Positions 52,913 to 63,103 are shown, counted from the stretch's first letter. The stretch is 64,000 nucleotides of DNA from Candidatus Soleaferrea massiliensis AP7 (GCF_000820765.1 NZ_CCYH01000036.1:1-64000); one strand, 5' to 3'. Made by a program: numbers and translations. The notes: generated by a model from the sequence alone, not told the origin.

Positions 52913-55426
52913 TCAGCGAGCCGATGTACGCTTCCCGCGTGCCCTTCTGATGCATTTTACCAGCTCATACCACAGCACCGACACGGCGGCCAGCAGCAGG
53001 CAGAAGCCAAACTGTCTGAAGGACAGCGGCGAGAGCTTCAGAATCTCTGCAAGCGGCGTGTACAGGATCAGCAGCAGCATCACCAGCACGCCGCCGTTGA
53101 TCGCCCAGAGCACCTTATCCTTTAAGGACCGCAGGAAGGTCTGGCAGCCGAACTGTGTTTCCGAGCTGTTCACGTAAACTAAGAACAGGTTGGCGAGCAT
53201 CAGCACCGCAAGCCCCATGCTGCGCGCCGTCTGCGGCATGGCGGGATTCTGCATCAGCATATAAAGGTACGAGCCGAAGGAAGCCGCGAAGACCACCAGG
53301 CCCTGAATGACAGATTTGATCACAACGCCTTTGGTGACCAGCGGCTGCGAGGCGCTGCGGGGCGGACGCTCCATGATATCCGGCTCCGCGGGCTGGCGCT
53401 CGAACACGATCGAACAGGTCGGGTCGATGACCAGCTCCAAAACCACGACATGCAGCGGCAGCAGCATGATGGCCGCGGCCGGGATGCCGAGCATCGGAGC
53501 GAGCAGCGCCGCCAGGGCTATCGGGATGTGGATGACAAACACATAGCCGATTGCCTTGCGGATGTTGTCATAGATGCGCCGTCCGTCCCGGATGGTCTCG
53601 ACAATCGACGTGAAGTTGTCGTCCATCAGGATCAGGTCGGCGGATTCGCGCGCAACCTCGGTGCCGCGTCCGCCCATCGCAATGCCGATATCGGCATATT
53701 TGAGGGCCGGCGCGTCGTTCACGCCGTCTCCGGTCATCGCGACAACCTCGCCCAGCTCGCGCAGGCATTTGACAATCCGCATCTTATGCTCCGGCACCAC
53801 CCGCGCGAACACGCTGATCCGCGGCAGCTTCTCCTTGAGCTCATCGTCGCTCATCCGCTCCAGCTCTTCGCCGGTGAGGACGCCGCTGTCGGCCGAGAGT
53901 CCGATCCGGCGGGCAATCGAGGTTGCGGTGACGCCGTTGTCCCCAGTGATCATGACCACCCGCACGCCCGCTTTTTGGCAGACACGGACGGCGTCCGGCA
54001 CTGCTTCACGCGGCGGGTCGGCAAGGCCGACAAGGCCTTCCAGGATGAGTTCATTCTCTTCCATACCGGCGGGAATTTCCCGGCCGATCTCAGCCGACGC
54101 GACCGCAATGACCCTGAGTCCCTGCGCTGCGAATTCCTTCTGCTTCTCCATGACGGCTGTGCGCTGTTTTTCATCCAGACCGCACAGCGGCAGGATGCTT
54201 TCCGGCGAACCCTTCGCACACAGCAGGCGGCTGCCGTCCGGGTTCTGCCAGATGTGCCCCATCCGCTTGGTCTGGGAGGTGAACGGGTATTCGTGAACCA
54301 GCTCTCCGCAGAACAGTTCCTCCGATTTTACGCCGTTTTCCCCGCAGTGCCGCAGCATGGCCTGCTCCATCGGGTCGTACGGGTCCACCTCGCAGGCCAT
54401 TCCCATAACCCGGTCAAACCGCTCCTCGGATGCGCCGAACAGCTGTTCATTTTGGACGGTCATGCGGTTTTCGGTCAGCGTGCCGGTCTTGTCGACGCAC
54501 AGCACCGTGACCGCGCCGAGCGTCTCAACCGCCGGCATACGGCGCACCAGCGCGTGCTTCCTTGCGAGCCGCCACGCGCCCATCGATAAAAATACGGTCA
54601 GGATGACCGGGAATTCTTCCGGAATCATCGCCATCGCCAGGGTGATACCGGACAGGATGCTGTGCACGACGCGGTCCTGCACAGCTTCGCCCGACAGGCT
54701 GAAGAAGGTGGCGACGCCCACCAGCACGAACAGGATGCATCCGAAGACCGCGCAGAATTTGACCAGCGAAGAGGTCTGCTTCTGCAGCGGCGTCGGCATA
54801 TCCGGCGCTTCGGCGATGTGGGTGCCGATTTTTCCGTATTCGGTCAGCGCGCCGGTTCTGTCAACCAGCACCTGGGCGCTTCCCTGGATGACGACGGTGC
54901 CGGCATAGCAGCGGTCCCTTTGGAACGCGCCGTCCGAAACTTCATCCAGCGACTTCCAGACCGCCTGCGATTCCCCGGTCATCGACGACTCGTCGACGCA
55001 CAGGTCGTTCATCGACAGAATGCGTCCGTCCGCCGGAATCTTCTCCCCTTCGGAGACGATCATCACGTCGCCCGGCACAAGCTCCTTCGAATCGATCTGC
55101 TTTTGAGCGCCGTCCCGCAGCACAGTGACATGCGGGGAGGACAGGCTCTTCAGCGCGCGCAGCGTCTTGTCGGTCTTCCACTCCTGCACGACGTCGATGC
55201 CGATGACAAATACGACGAACACCAGCATGACGGCGCCGTCGCGCGGCTCTCCCAGCAGAAAATAGATGGCCGCGGCCACCAGCAGCAACAGGAACATCGG
55301 TTCCTTGAGTACGTCGAGAATCTTCATAAGCAGGCTTTGTTTCTTTTCGGGCACCAGTTCGTTTTTTCCGTATTGGAGGAGTCTTTCCTCTGCTTCTCTG
55401 GTGGTAAGCCCTTTGTGTTCCATCAT
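52913..55426 (-). CDS. Cation-transporting P-type ATPase (P2-like, PEEFP motif)
   Basis: 837 residues from the ATG at 55426 (AAGGG upstream); the open frame runs on far upstream but that part is the leader. N-terminal cation-ATPase domain, ten predicted helices, actuator motif DESSMTGES, phosphorylation site CVDKTGTLTENRMTV, nucleotide-binding domain, and hinge MTGDGVNDAPALKYADIGIAMG. The ion site in helix 4 reads IPEEFP rather than the IPEGLP of Ca2+ pumps, and helix 6 has ELVIDPTCS. It therefore exports a cation that cannot be named safely. It is preceded by a long structured leader with a terminator. Confidence 0.93.
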   Translation of the reverse strand: MMEHKGLTTREAEERLLQYGKNELVPEKKQSLLMKILDVLKEPMFLLLLVAAAIYFLLGEPRDGAVMLVFVVFVIGIDVVQEWKTDKTLRALKSLSSPHVTVLRDGAQKQIDSKELVPGDVMIVSEGEKIPADGRILSMNDLCVDESSMTGESQAVWKSLDEVSDGAFQRDRCYAGTVVIQGSAQVLVDRTGALTEYGKIGTHIAEAPDMPTPLQKQTSSLVKFCAVFGCILFVLVGVATFFSLSGEAVQDRVVHSILSGITLAMAMIPEEFPVILTVFLSMGAWRLARKHALVRRMPAVETLGAVTVLCVDKTGTLTENRMTVQNEQLFGASEERFDRVMGMACEVDPYDPMEQAMLRHCGENGVKSEELFCGELVHEYPFTSQTKRMGHIWQNPDGSRLLCAKGSPESILPLCGLDEKQRTAVMEKQKEFAAQGLRVIAVASAEIGREIPAGMEENELILEGLVGLADPPREAVPDAVRVCQKAGVRVVMITGDNGVTATSIARRIGLSADSGVLTGEELERMSDDELKEKLPRISVFARVVPEHKMRIVKCLRELGEVVAMTGDGVNDAPALKYADIGIAMGGRGTEVARESADLILMDDNFTSIVETIRDGRRIYDNIRKAIGYVFVIHIPIALAALLAPMLGIPAAAIMLLPLHVVVLELVIDPTCSIVFERQPAEPDIMERPPRSASQPLVTKGVVIKSVIQGLVVFAASFGSYLYMLMQNPAMPQTARSMGLAVLMLANLFLVYVNSSETQFGCQTFLRSLKDKVLWAINGGVLVMLLLILYTPLAEILKLSPLSFRQFGFCLLLAAVSVLWYELVKCIRRARGKRTSAR

Positions 55427-55522
55427 CAAGCAACAACCCTTTCCAGTCAGTCGTTCATTTTGCTGCGGGACGCGTATGCGTTCCCCTCGTGTCCAAAAAA
55501 GCCCGCAGGAATCAAAAATGGC

Positions 55523-55654
55523 AATAAAAAAGCCTGTGGGCATACTTCTTTTTGCGGAAGTAGTCCCACAGGTTCCAAATTCTAAACCTGCTGCCGGCAA
55601 ACCGGCCCAGCCCCACGCACACCACAAAGGATGTGCATCGCCTGCTCTGCCAAC
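55523..55654 (-). ncRNA. Structured leader RNA (candidate riboswitch or sRNA) upstream of the P-type ATPase
   Basis: Downstream of a consensus promoter the minus-strand RNA can fold into three hairpins: GCACA/TGTGC (55617-55636), GCTG-CCGG/CCGG-CAGC (55590-55611) and CAGGTT/AACCTG (55569-55590). Then comes a terminator, CCTGTGGG..TACTTC/GAAGTA..CCCACAGG plus TTTTTT (55523-55572). The third hairpin and the terminator share CCTG (55569-55572), so they exclude each other, as in a switch. The ATPase starts 97 nt further on. The pattern matches no riboswitch family I can recall (Mn2+ yybP-ykoY, M-box, NiCo and ydaO were considered). It may also be an independent small RNA. Confidence 0.6.
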
Positions 55655-55683
55655 ATTATAACCGCCCGATGGATGTTTGTCAA
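55655..55683 (-). promoter_or_regulatory. Consensus sigma-A promoter of the ATPase leader
   Basis: TTGACA (55678-55683), 17-bp spacer, TATAAT (55655-55660) on the minus strand: a full match in both boxes with ideal spacing. It lies about 230 bp before the ATPase start, so the leader is long. Confidence 0.88.
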
Positions 55684-55892
55684 GCGTTTTTTCTGTTGGT
55701 TTCCTTCCTGTATCGTATGCAGCGGCCTGCCGCATTGTTCCATCCATCCATGCTTTCAGAAAACCCCTGCAAATTTGGAAAATCACGACTAGTACAACCT
55801 CCCGGCGGAATATACTGGTACCGGGACGAATTGCAGCATCGGAAGCCTTCCTGGGCTTCCATCGATAGATTGCGGGAAGGAAGGTACCAATT

Positions 55893-56189
55893 GTGAACTG
55901 CAGAGTAACCGATTTAAGATGCAAAGAGGTGGTCAACATCCGCACAGGCTGCCGTCTTGGCTGTGTGGACGACGTGGAGGTGGACACCCAGACCGCCAAG
56001 GTCCTCGGTCTTGTGGTGTTCGGCAGGTTAAAATGCTTCGGCCTGCTCGGCCGCAAAAAGGACTGTTATATCCGCTGGTGCGACATCGAGGTCATCGGCG
56101 AGGACACCATTTTGATCTGCCGGCATTTTGAGCGCAAGCACGGCGAAAAATGCGGCTGTCCCGGACGGGGCTTCTTCGGATCAAATTGA
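55893..56189 (+). CDS. YlmC/YmxH family PRC-barrel sporulation protein
   Basis: 98 residues starting at GTG (MNCRVTDLRCKEVVNIRTGCRLG), with AAGGAAGG 8 nt upstream. PRC-barrel domain: VDDVEVDTQTAKVLGLVVFGRLKCFGLLGRKKDCYIRWCDIEVIGEDTILI in outline. The family occurs in spore formers; B. subtilis YlmC/YmxH are made during sporulation with no defined job. Nine Cys residues (e.g. CGCPGRGFF at the end) are notable. It stands alone, divergent from the ATPase leader. Confidence 0.9.
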   Translation: MNCRVTDLRCKEVVNIRTGCRLGCVDDVEVDTQTAKVLGLVVFGRLKCFGLLGRKKDCYIRWCDIEVIGEDTILICRHFERKHGEKCGCPGRGFFGSN

Positions 56190-56455
56190 AACTGTATGAC
56201 GTCATATGACTGGGGTCTGCCGCTTTGTATCCCGGACGTCTTTTAAACAATTTTTCTGGAAGGCGATGGATAGAAGCCTGCGCACTGTCAAAACCGGGCA
56301 TGATAAATTGCGGCATATCTGTATATCGCTTCGGCTTTCATACCCTGTGAGGCCATCCAAAGATTGATCCCCGCCGTTTTATTGAGGTATATGCGGAATT
56401 CCACACGCTCACACCTATGTTTTTTACGATTTTATCGGAATTATGTCGTTTCAAG
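56190..56455. other. Gene-free region before the yicC promoter
   Basis: No supported gene. A short stem GACGTCATATGAC-like segment (about 56198-56210) follows ylmC without a T run. Otherwise nothing recognised. Confidence 0.4.
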
Positions 56456-56485
56456 TTGACAAATTAACCGTTTTAATAGTAAAAT
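56456..56485 (+). promoter_or_regulatory. Promoter of the yicC-remA-gmk-rpoZ operon
   Basis: TTGACA (56456-56461), 18-bp spacer, TAAAAT (56480-56485), 86 bp before the yicC ATG. Confidence 0.8.
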
Positions 56486-56571
56486 AGAATCTATATACGC
56501 AGGATAAAACCGTCCATATTGCATCCGGACGGATGAAACGATTTTCCGCAAGGAATGAAACGGGTGAAGAT

Positions 56572-57450
56572 ATGATAAAAAGCATGACCGGATACGGCCG
56601 GGAACAGGTCATGATCGACGGCCGCGACATCACGGTCGAGATCAAGTCCGTCAACCACCGCTTCTTTGAGTTCAGCGGCAGGGTCCCGCGCGCGTATGGC
56701 TATCTGGAAGAAAAAATGAAATCCTATATACAGGCGAAGGTATCCCGCGGCAAGGTGGACGCCTTTGTCACGGTCCAGACCATCGAGGGCATCGACGCGA
56801 ACGTTGAAATCAATCGGGCGCTGACCGGCTCGTATATCGAAGCGCTGCGTTCGCTGACCGATGAATTCGGTCTGGAAGACGACCTCTCTTTAAGCGGCGT
56901 CGCACGTCTGCCGGACGTCTTTACCGTGCGCAAGGCGCCGGAGGACGAGGAGGTCATCTGGAACGCGGTCGAACAGGCGGCCGCCGCCGCGCTCGAGAAA
57001 TTCCTGTCGATGCGCGAAAAGGAAGGCCGCCGGCTCAAAGCGGATATCCTCTCCAGGCTTTCCGCCATCGAGGACGCCGTCGGGCAGGTCGAACAGCTTT
57101 CGCCGCAGACCGTGTCCGATTACCAGGCCCGGCTGTACAACAAGATGTGCGAGATCCTCGAGGAGAAACAGATCGATGAACAGCGCATCCTGCTGGAAGC
57201 CGCCATCTTTGCGGACAAGGTCGCCGTGGATGAGGAGACCGTCCGGCTCAGAAGCCACATAGGCCAGCTTCGCGGCATTCTGGAGAGCGACGGCCCGGTC
57301 GGCCGGAAGCTCGATTTCCTGGTGCAGGAGCTGAACCGCGAGGCCAACACCATCGGTTCCAAGGCGCAGAACGTCGGCGTCGCAAACATCGTGGTCAACA
57401 TCAAGGCGGAGATCGAAAAGATCCGCGAGCAGATTCAGAATATCGAATAA
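56572..57450 (+). CDS. YicC/YloC family endoribonuclease
   Basis: 292 residues from the ATG at 56572 (MIKSMTGYGREQ, the family start), with GGGTGAAG upstream. N-terminal YicC domain (about 1-155: SVNHRFFEFSGRVPRAY, KVSRGKVDAFVTV) and C-terminal DUF1732 (RLRSHIGQLRGILESDGPVGRKLDFLVQELNREANTIGSKAQ in outline). E. coli YicC clamps and cuts RNA. It leads the canonical yicC-remA-gmk-rpoZ-coaBC-priA-def-fmt run. Confidence 0.95.
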   Translation: MIKSMTGYGREQVMIDGRDITVEIKSVNHRFFEFSGRVPRAYGYLEEKMKSYIQAKVSRGKVDAFVTVQTIEGIDANVEINRALTGSYIEALRSLTDEFGLEDDLSLSGVARLPDVFTVRKAPEDEEVIWNAVEQAAAAALEKFLSMREKEGRRLKADILSRLSAIEDAVGQVEQLSPQTVSDYQARLYNKMCEILEEKQIDEQRILLEAAIFADKVAVDEETVRLRSHIGQLRGILESDGPVGRKLDFLVQELNREANTIGSKAQNVGVANIVVNIKAEIEKIREQIQNIE

Positions 57451-57471
57451 TACCCCATTCAGGAGGTTTCT

Positions 57472-58550
<1,079 letters not shown>

Positions 58551-58841
58551 GCTCACCATATCCGTGTGAAGCGGTCTGCCGGACGGCATGAAACATCCCG
58601 ACATCTCGTTGTCCGCATACCTCTCCGGCTGCGGAAACGGCGGCACAAAGCCGCATGGGCACGCGGCTTCACAGCTTCGGGTACGTAAACCCTTTGCATA
58701 TAAAAATTGATGGAATAGAAACATGCTTCACGCCTAAAGCTTTACAGCTTTGGGCATGTTTCGAATACAGGGATTTTTGCGGCAGAGTAAAAAGCCGTCA
58801 TACGGCGCAGCTTTTCCGCTTTTTCAGAAAGGAGCGATCCT
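58551..58841. other. Gap between rpoZ and coaBC with a nested inverted repeat
   Basis: No gene in 291 bp. GAAACATGC (58718-58726) pairs with GCATGTTTC (58754-58762), and AAAGCT/AGCTTT lies inside. The RNA would form a long interrupted hairpin about 80 nt before coaBC. coaBC usually follows rpoZ closely. Confidence 0.5.
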
Positions 58842-60047
58842 GTGCTGACTTCCAAAACCATCCTGGTCGGCGTCACCGGCGGCATCGCCGCCTATAAAAC
58901 CGCGCAGCTTGTCAGCGACCTCGTCAAGCTGCACGCCGACGTGCACTGCATCATGACCGAAAACGCCACCGAATTCATAGCGCCGCTGACCTTTGAAACG
59001 CTGACCGGCAACAAATGCATCGTCGACACCTTTGACCGGAACTTTCAGTGGAATGTCCAGCATGTTTCGCTGGCGCAGAAGGCCGACCTGTTCGTCGTCG
59101 CGCCGGCGACCGCCAACATCATGGCAAAGCTCGCGTTCGGGCTGGCGGATGACATGCTGTCCACCACCTTTCTTGCCTGCTCCTGCAGGAAGCTGATCGC
59201 GCCCGCGATGAACACCGGCATGTACCTGAACCCGGTGACCCAGCGCAATCTGCAGCTGCTCAGGCAGGCCGGGATGCGCATCATCGAGCCCGCAAGCGGA
59301 AGGCTTGCCTGCGGCGACGTCGGCGTCGGGAAGCTCGCCGGCCTTGAGGACATCATGGACGCGGTTCTCTACGAACTGGCCTATGAAAAGGATCTGAAGG
59401 GGCTTCACATCCTGGTCACGGCCGGACCGACCTGCGAGGCGGTCGACCCGGTGCGGTATATCACCAACCATTCCAGCGGCAAGATGGGCTACGAGGTTGC
59501 CAAAGCCGCCCGGATGCGCGGCGCCGAAGTCGTGCTGGTATCCGGCCCGACCGTGCTTGCCCGGCCGCACGGCGTCGAGATGGTGGACGTCGTCAGCGCG
59601 CAGGAGATGTTCGAGGCGGTCACCTCGCGGCTGCAGAGCTGCGACATCGTCGTCAAGGCGGCGGCGGTCGGGGATTTCCGGCCGGTGCATGTGTCCGAAG
59701 ACAAGATCAAAAAGGCCCAGGGGGCGCGGGTCATCGAGCTTGCCGAGAATCCGGACATCCTTTCATATATCGGGCACTGCAAATCAGACAGCCAGGTGGT
59801 CTGCGGCTTCTCGATGGAGACGCGTGACCTGATCGAAAATTCCAGCAGGAAGCTGCGCCAAAAAAACGCCGATATGATTGTGGCGAACAACCTGACGGCC
59901 GAAGGCGCCGGATTCAAGGGGGACACCAACCTGGTCACCCTGCTGACCGGCGAGGAAACCGAGGAGCTTGAGCTGATGAGCAAAACCCAGGTGGCGCACC
60001 GCATCCTGGACAGGCTTCTGTTCCTGTATCAGAAAAAGAATCAGTAA
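58842..60047 (+). CDS. coaBC: Bifunctional phosphopantothenoylcysteine decarboxylase / phosphopantothenate-cysteine ligase
   Basis: 401 residues starting at GTG behind AAAGGAG. The CoaC half (about 1-185) has ILVGVTGGIAAYKTAQLV, the catalytic His74 in VQHVSLA, APAMNTGMYLNP and SGRLACGDVGVGKLAG with the reactive Cys. The CoaB half (about 186-401) has LVTAGPTCEAVDPVRYITNHSSGKMG, KAAAVGDFRP, KIKKAQG and VVCGFSMET. It performs two steps of coenzyme A synthesis using CTP and Cys. A good terminator follows. Confidence 0.98.
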   Translation: MLTSKTILVGVTGGIAAYKTAQLVSDLVKLHADVHCIMTENATEFIAPLTFETLTGNKCIVDTFDRNFQWNVQHVSLAQKADLFVVAPATANIMAKLAFGLADDMLSTTFLACSCRKLIAPAMNTGMYLNPVTQRNLQLLRQAGMRIIEPASGRLACGDVGVGKLAGLEDIMDAVLYELAYEKDLKGLHILVTAGPTCEAVDPVRYITNHSSGKMGYEVAKAARMRGAEVVLVSGPTVLARPHGVEMVDVVSAQEMFEAVTSRLQSCDIVVKAAAVGDFRPVHVSEDKIKKAQGARVIELAENPDILSYIGHCKSDSQVVCGFSMETRDLIENSSRKLRQKNADMIVANNLTAEGAGFKGDTNLVTLLTGEETEELELMSKTQVAHRILDRLLFLYQKKNQ

Positions 60048-60053
60048 TCCTGC

Positions 60054-60090
60054 CCGTCCCCGGCCGCCCAGCATCGCCGGGGACGGTTTT
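60054..60090 (+). terminator. Terminator after coaBC
   Basis: Stem CCGTCCCCGGC/GCCGGGGACGG with an 11-nt loop and TTTT after it, 6 nt beyond the stop. The T run is short, so some readthrough into priA is likely. Confidence 0.75.
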
Positions 60091-60267
60091 GCGGCCATCC
60101 TTTCGAATCGATGGCGCTTTTCAAGCAATATACAGGCTGCGCCGGCACCTGAACCGGAAAACGTAAAGCCTGCTTCTTGCAACCATAAAAACAGCGCATC
60201 CGTGCCTGCATCTGCCGTGGAGCGTCCTGGGCAGATGCAGACACAGATGTCATCACCGTGAAGGGAG

Positions 60268-62742
60268 GTGGCCGGTATCGCCGTATGCAGGATCGTACAG
60301 GTTGCGGTCGACAAAACCGCATATCATTTTGACAAGCTGTATTCCTACCTGCTTCCGCAGGAATTCGAGGGGCGGGCGCAGCCGGGCTGCCGCGTCGTGG
60401 TGCCGTTCGGGAAGGGCAATCAAAAGCGGCAGGGGCTGATTCTGACCCTCGCGGAGATGGAACATCCCCTGAAGCTCAAGCCGATCCTTGAGCTGCTGGA
60501 TGAAACCCCGCTTGTGACCGGCGAGCTTCTGAAGCTGACCGCATACCTCAAGGACACCTGCTTCTGCACCTATATGCAGGCCTTCCGGCTGATGGTTCCA
60601 ACCGGCATCAACGTCAAATTCATCACCCGCTACCGGCTCTCCCCCGCCGCAAAGGCCGGCGGCGATGCTCTGGATGAAACCGACCGGCAGGTTCTTGCAC
60701 TGCTGCGCGCGGCGCGCACGCCCAAGGAGCACGACGCACTGGTCAAATCCCTGAACCTGCCGGGAACGGAACAGTCCATTCTGCGGCTGCTGGATCTCGG
60801 TTACATCGAAAAACTGGAGGACCACAGGCAGAAGGTCAGCGACGAGCTGGTCACGATGGTGCGGCCCACCATCGGCGGCGAAGCGTTTGAGGAGCTGACC
60901 TGGGCGCGGTTCACCGAAAAGCAGCAGCGCGTGCTGGAGCTCATCGCTTCCAGCGGCTGCGCTTCGCTCAAGGAGGTCGCCTATTACACCGGCGTGACCC
61001 GCAGTGTGGTCGACGCGCTGGAGAAAAAGGGCGTTCTCGAATATTTCCAGCAGGAAAACCTGCGCGACCCCTACAAGGATGCCGAAGCGCTTCCGGATGA
61101 ACCTGCCGTCCTCAATGAAGAGCAGCAGGCCGCCTTCGAAGGCCTGCGCGCGCTGTGCCGTGCCGACGCGGCAGAAACCGCGCTGCTCTACGGCGTGACC
61201 GGAAGCGGCAAGACGCAGGTCTTCCTGAAGCTGATCGAAGAGGTGCTGGAAGCTGGACGGCAGGTCATTGTGATGGTGCCGGAAATTTCGCTGACGCCGC
61301 AGATGGTCGGCCTGTTCCTGAACCGGTTCGGCAGCGAAGTCGCGCTGATTCACAGCTCCCTGTCGATGGGCGAGCGGCTGGACACCTTCAAGCGCATCAA
61401 GGCGGGACAGGTCAGCATTGTGATCGGCACCCGCTCCGCCGTCTTCGCGCCGCTCGAGAACATCGGGCTGATTGTCATGGATGAAGAACAGGAGGGCACC
61501 TACCAGTCCGAGATGAATCCGCGGTTCCACGCGCGCGAGGTGGCGCGGTTCCGGTGCGCCTATCACAAGGCGCTGCTGCTGCTCTCCTCCGCCACTCCAT
61601 CCATCGAAAGCTTCTACCACGCACAGCAGGGACGCTACCATCTTTTCAGGCTCGAGGAGCGGTACAACAACGCCATGCTGCCGCAGGTGCGTCTGGTGGA
61701 TATGCGGGAAGAGCAAAAAAATGGGAATATAACACAATTCAGTCAGTTATTATTGGACGAAATGAGAATAAATTTAAACAATAAGGAGCAAACTATTTTA
61801 CTTTTAAACCGCAGAGGTTATAATACCTTTATAACCTGTGCCAGCTGCGGAGATGTGATCACCTGCCCGAACTGCAGCATCGCCATGACCTACCATATGG
61901 CGAACAACCAACTGATGTGCCACCTCTGCGGCGCGGTGAGGCCGGTCGTACAGCACTGTGAGAAGTGCGGCAGCCGGTATATCAAATATCAGGGCATCGG
62001 CACGCAGAAGGCCGAGGAGCAGCTTCATCAGCTTCTGCCCGACGCGCGGGTCCTGCGCATGGATATGGATACGACAATGTCCCGCTACGCGCATGAGCGG
62101 CTGTTTCAGCAGTTTGCCGACGGGGAATACGACATCCTGATCGGCACGCAGATGGTTGCGAAGGGGCTCAACTTCCCGCGCTGTACACTGGTCGGCGTAC
62201 TGAACGCGGATTCTTCCCTGTATGCAAACGACTTCCGCAGTCTGGAAAAGGCATTTTCGCTGTTCACGCAGGTGGTTGGACGCAGCGGCCGCGCTTCCCT
62301 GTCCGGACGCGCGTTCATTCAGACCACGGCGCCGGAAAACCCGATCTTCGAACTGGCGGCCCGGCAGGATTACGAGAGCTTCTACCGCGACGAGATCGGG
62401 ATGCGCAAGGTCCTGCTCTATCCCCCGTTCTGTGATCTGTGCGTCGTCGGATTTCACGGCGCGTTACAGGAGGAGGTTCGTGAACTCGCCATGACCTTTG
62501 CGAGAAGCCTTCTGGATATGGTAAAGACCGCCTATCGAAAACTCCCTTTGCGGCTTTACGGGCCGATTGAATCCTCCGTCCTGCGTGCCAACGGAAAATA
62601 CCGTTACAAGCTGATTTTGAAGTGCAGGAACTCGGCGCAGTTCCGTTCTCTCTTAAAAGATGTGGTTTCACAGGTATCCGGTACGCGGCTGTATCAGCAG
62701 AACACCGTGTGGATCGACACCAACTACAGCGGCAGCTTCTGA
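60268..62742 (+). CDS. priA: Primosomal helicase PriA
   Basis: Up to 824 residues. N-terminal DNA-binding part (VQVAVDKTAYHFDKLYSYLLP, GCRVVVPFGKGNQKRQGLI), Walker A GVTGSGKTQ near 310, DEEQ box near 405, zinc cluster CASCGDVITCPNCS..CHLCGAV..CEKCGS (about 526-570), and helicase motifs V-VI (IGTQMVAKGLNFP; QVVGRSGR). It reloads the replisome at collapsed forks. The first possible start is GTG 60268, but AAGGGAGGTG overlaps it; ATC 60277 would be well spaced. An AT-rich patch lies at about 61720-61835. Confidence 0.96.
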   Translation: MAGIAVCRIVQVAVDKTAYHFDKLYSYLLPQEFEGRAQPGCRVVVPFGKGNQKRQGLILTLAEMEHPLKLKPILELLDETPLVTGELLKLTAYLKDTCFCTYMQAFRLMVPTGINVKFITRYRLSPAAKAGGDALDETDRQVLALLRAARTPKEHDALVKSLNLPGTEQSILRLLDLGYIEKLEDHRQKVSDELVTMVRPTIGGEAFEELTWARFTEKQQRVLELIASSGCASLKEVAYYTGVTRSVVDALEKKGVLEYFQQENLRDPYKDAEALPDEPAVLNEEQQAAFEGLRALCRADAAETALLYGVTGSGKTQVFLKLIEEVLEAGRQVIVMVPEISLTPQMVGLFLNRFGSEVALIHSSLSMGERLDTFKRIKAGQVSIVIGTRSAVFAPLENIGLIVMDEEQEGTYQSEMNPRFHAREVARFRCAYHKALLLLSSATPSIESFYHAQQGRYHLFRLEERYNNAMLPQVRLVDMREEQKNGNITQFSQLLLDEMRINLNNKEQTILLLNRRGYNTFITCASCGDVITCPNCSIAMTYHMANNQLMCHLCGAVRPVVQHCEKCGSRYIKYQGIGTQKAEEQLHQLLPDARVLRMDMDTTMSRYAHERLFQQFADGEYDILIGTQMVAKGLNFPRCTLVGVLNADSSLYANDFRSLEKAFSLFTQVVGRSGRASLSGRAFIQTTAPENPIFELAARQDYESFYRDEIGMRKVLLYPPFCDLCVVGFHGALQEEVRELAMTFARSLLDMVKTAYRKLPLRLYGPIESSVLRANGKYRYKLILKCRNSAQFRSLLKDVVSQVSGTRLYQQNTVWIDTNYSGSF

Positions 62743-63103
62743 GAATCGGGGGCCGGATTTTGTTTCTGAAAACACATACCAGCATTCTGTCGGGAACCAT
62801 CCTCTCCGCATTGAAAAACCACCGCGGAACGGCGAACCGTTTTATGGATATATCAGCCGGTATGCTTCGATCTCTTTTTCGGGGATACAAACACCGCTTT
62901 GAATACGGCCAATCATTCGTATTGCAGCCCGCGCGGATTTGGGTGATGATTCAGATGATCTTCTAAAATATAGGGATTTATTTCGACGTCAGCCGTACTG
63001 TTATGACAGAAAAGTACGGGCACGCAAAAAGTTTTCAAAAAAAGTCATAAAAAAGCAAAAACCAAGTTAAACTGATCAAGTATAAATAGATGGAGGAACA
63101 ACC
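62743..63103. other. 361-bp gap between priA and def
   Basis: No gene supported. The end (63000-63100) is very AT-rich and includes TATAAA at about 63082, a possible -10 for def without a clear -35. No terminator for priA was found. Confidence 0.45.

Noticed and set aside
55523..55654. Leader as 4.5S SRP RNA, 6S RNA or a known metal riboswitch
   Set aside because: The GGTCAGG..GGAAGCAGCC core of SRP RNA is absent, ends do not pair as in 6S RNA, and remembered yybP-ykoY, M-box and NiCo consensus blocks do not match.
55427..56056. N-terminal 210-residue extension of the P-type ATPase in the same frame
   Set aside because: The extension runs through the consensus promoter and terminator of the leader and has no domain; the ATG at 55426 matches the family start.
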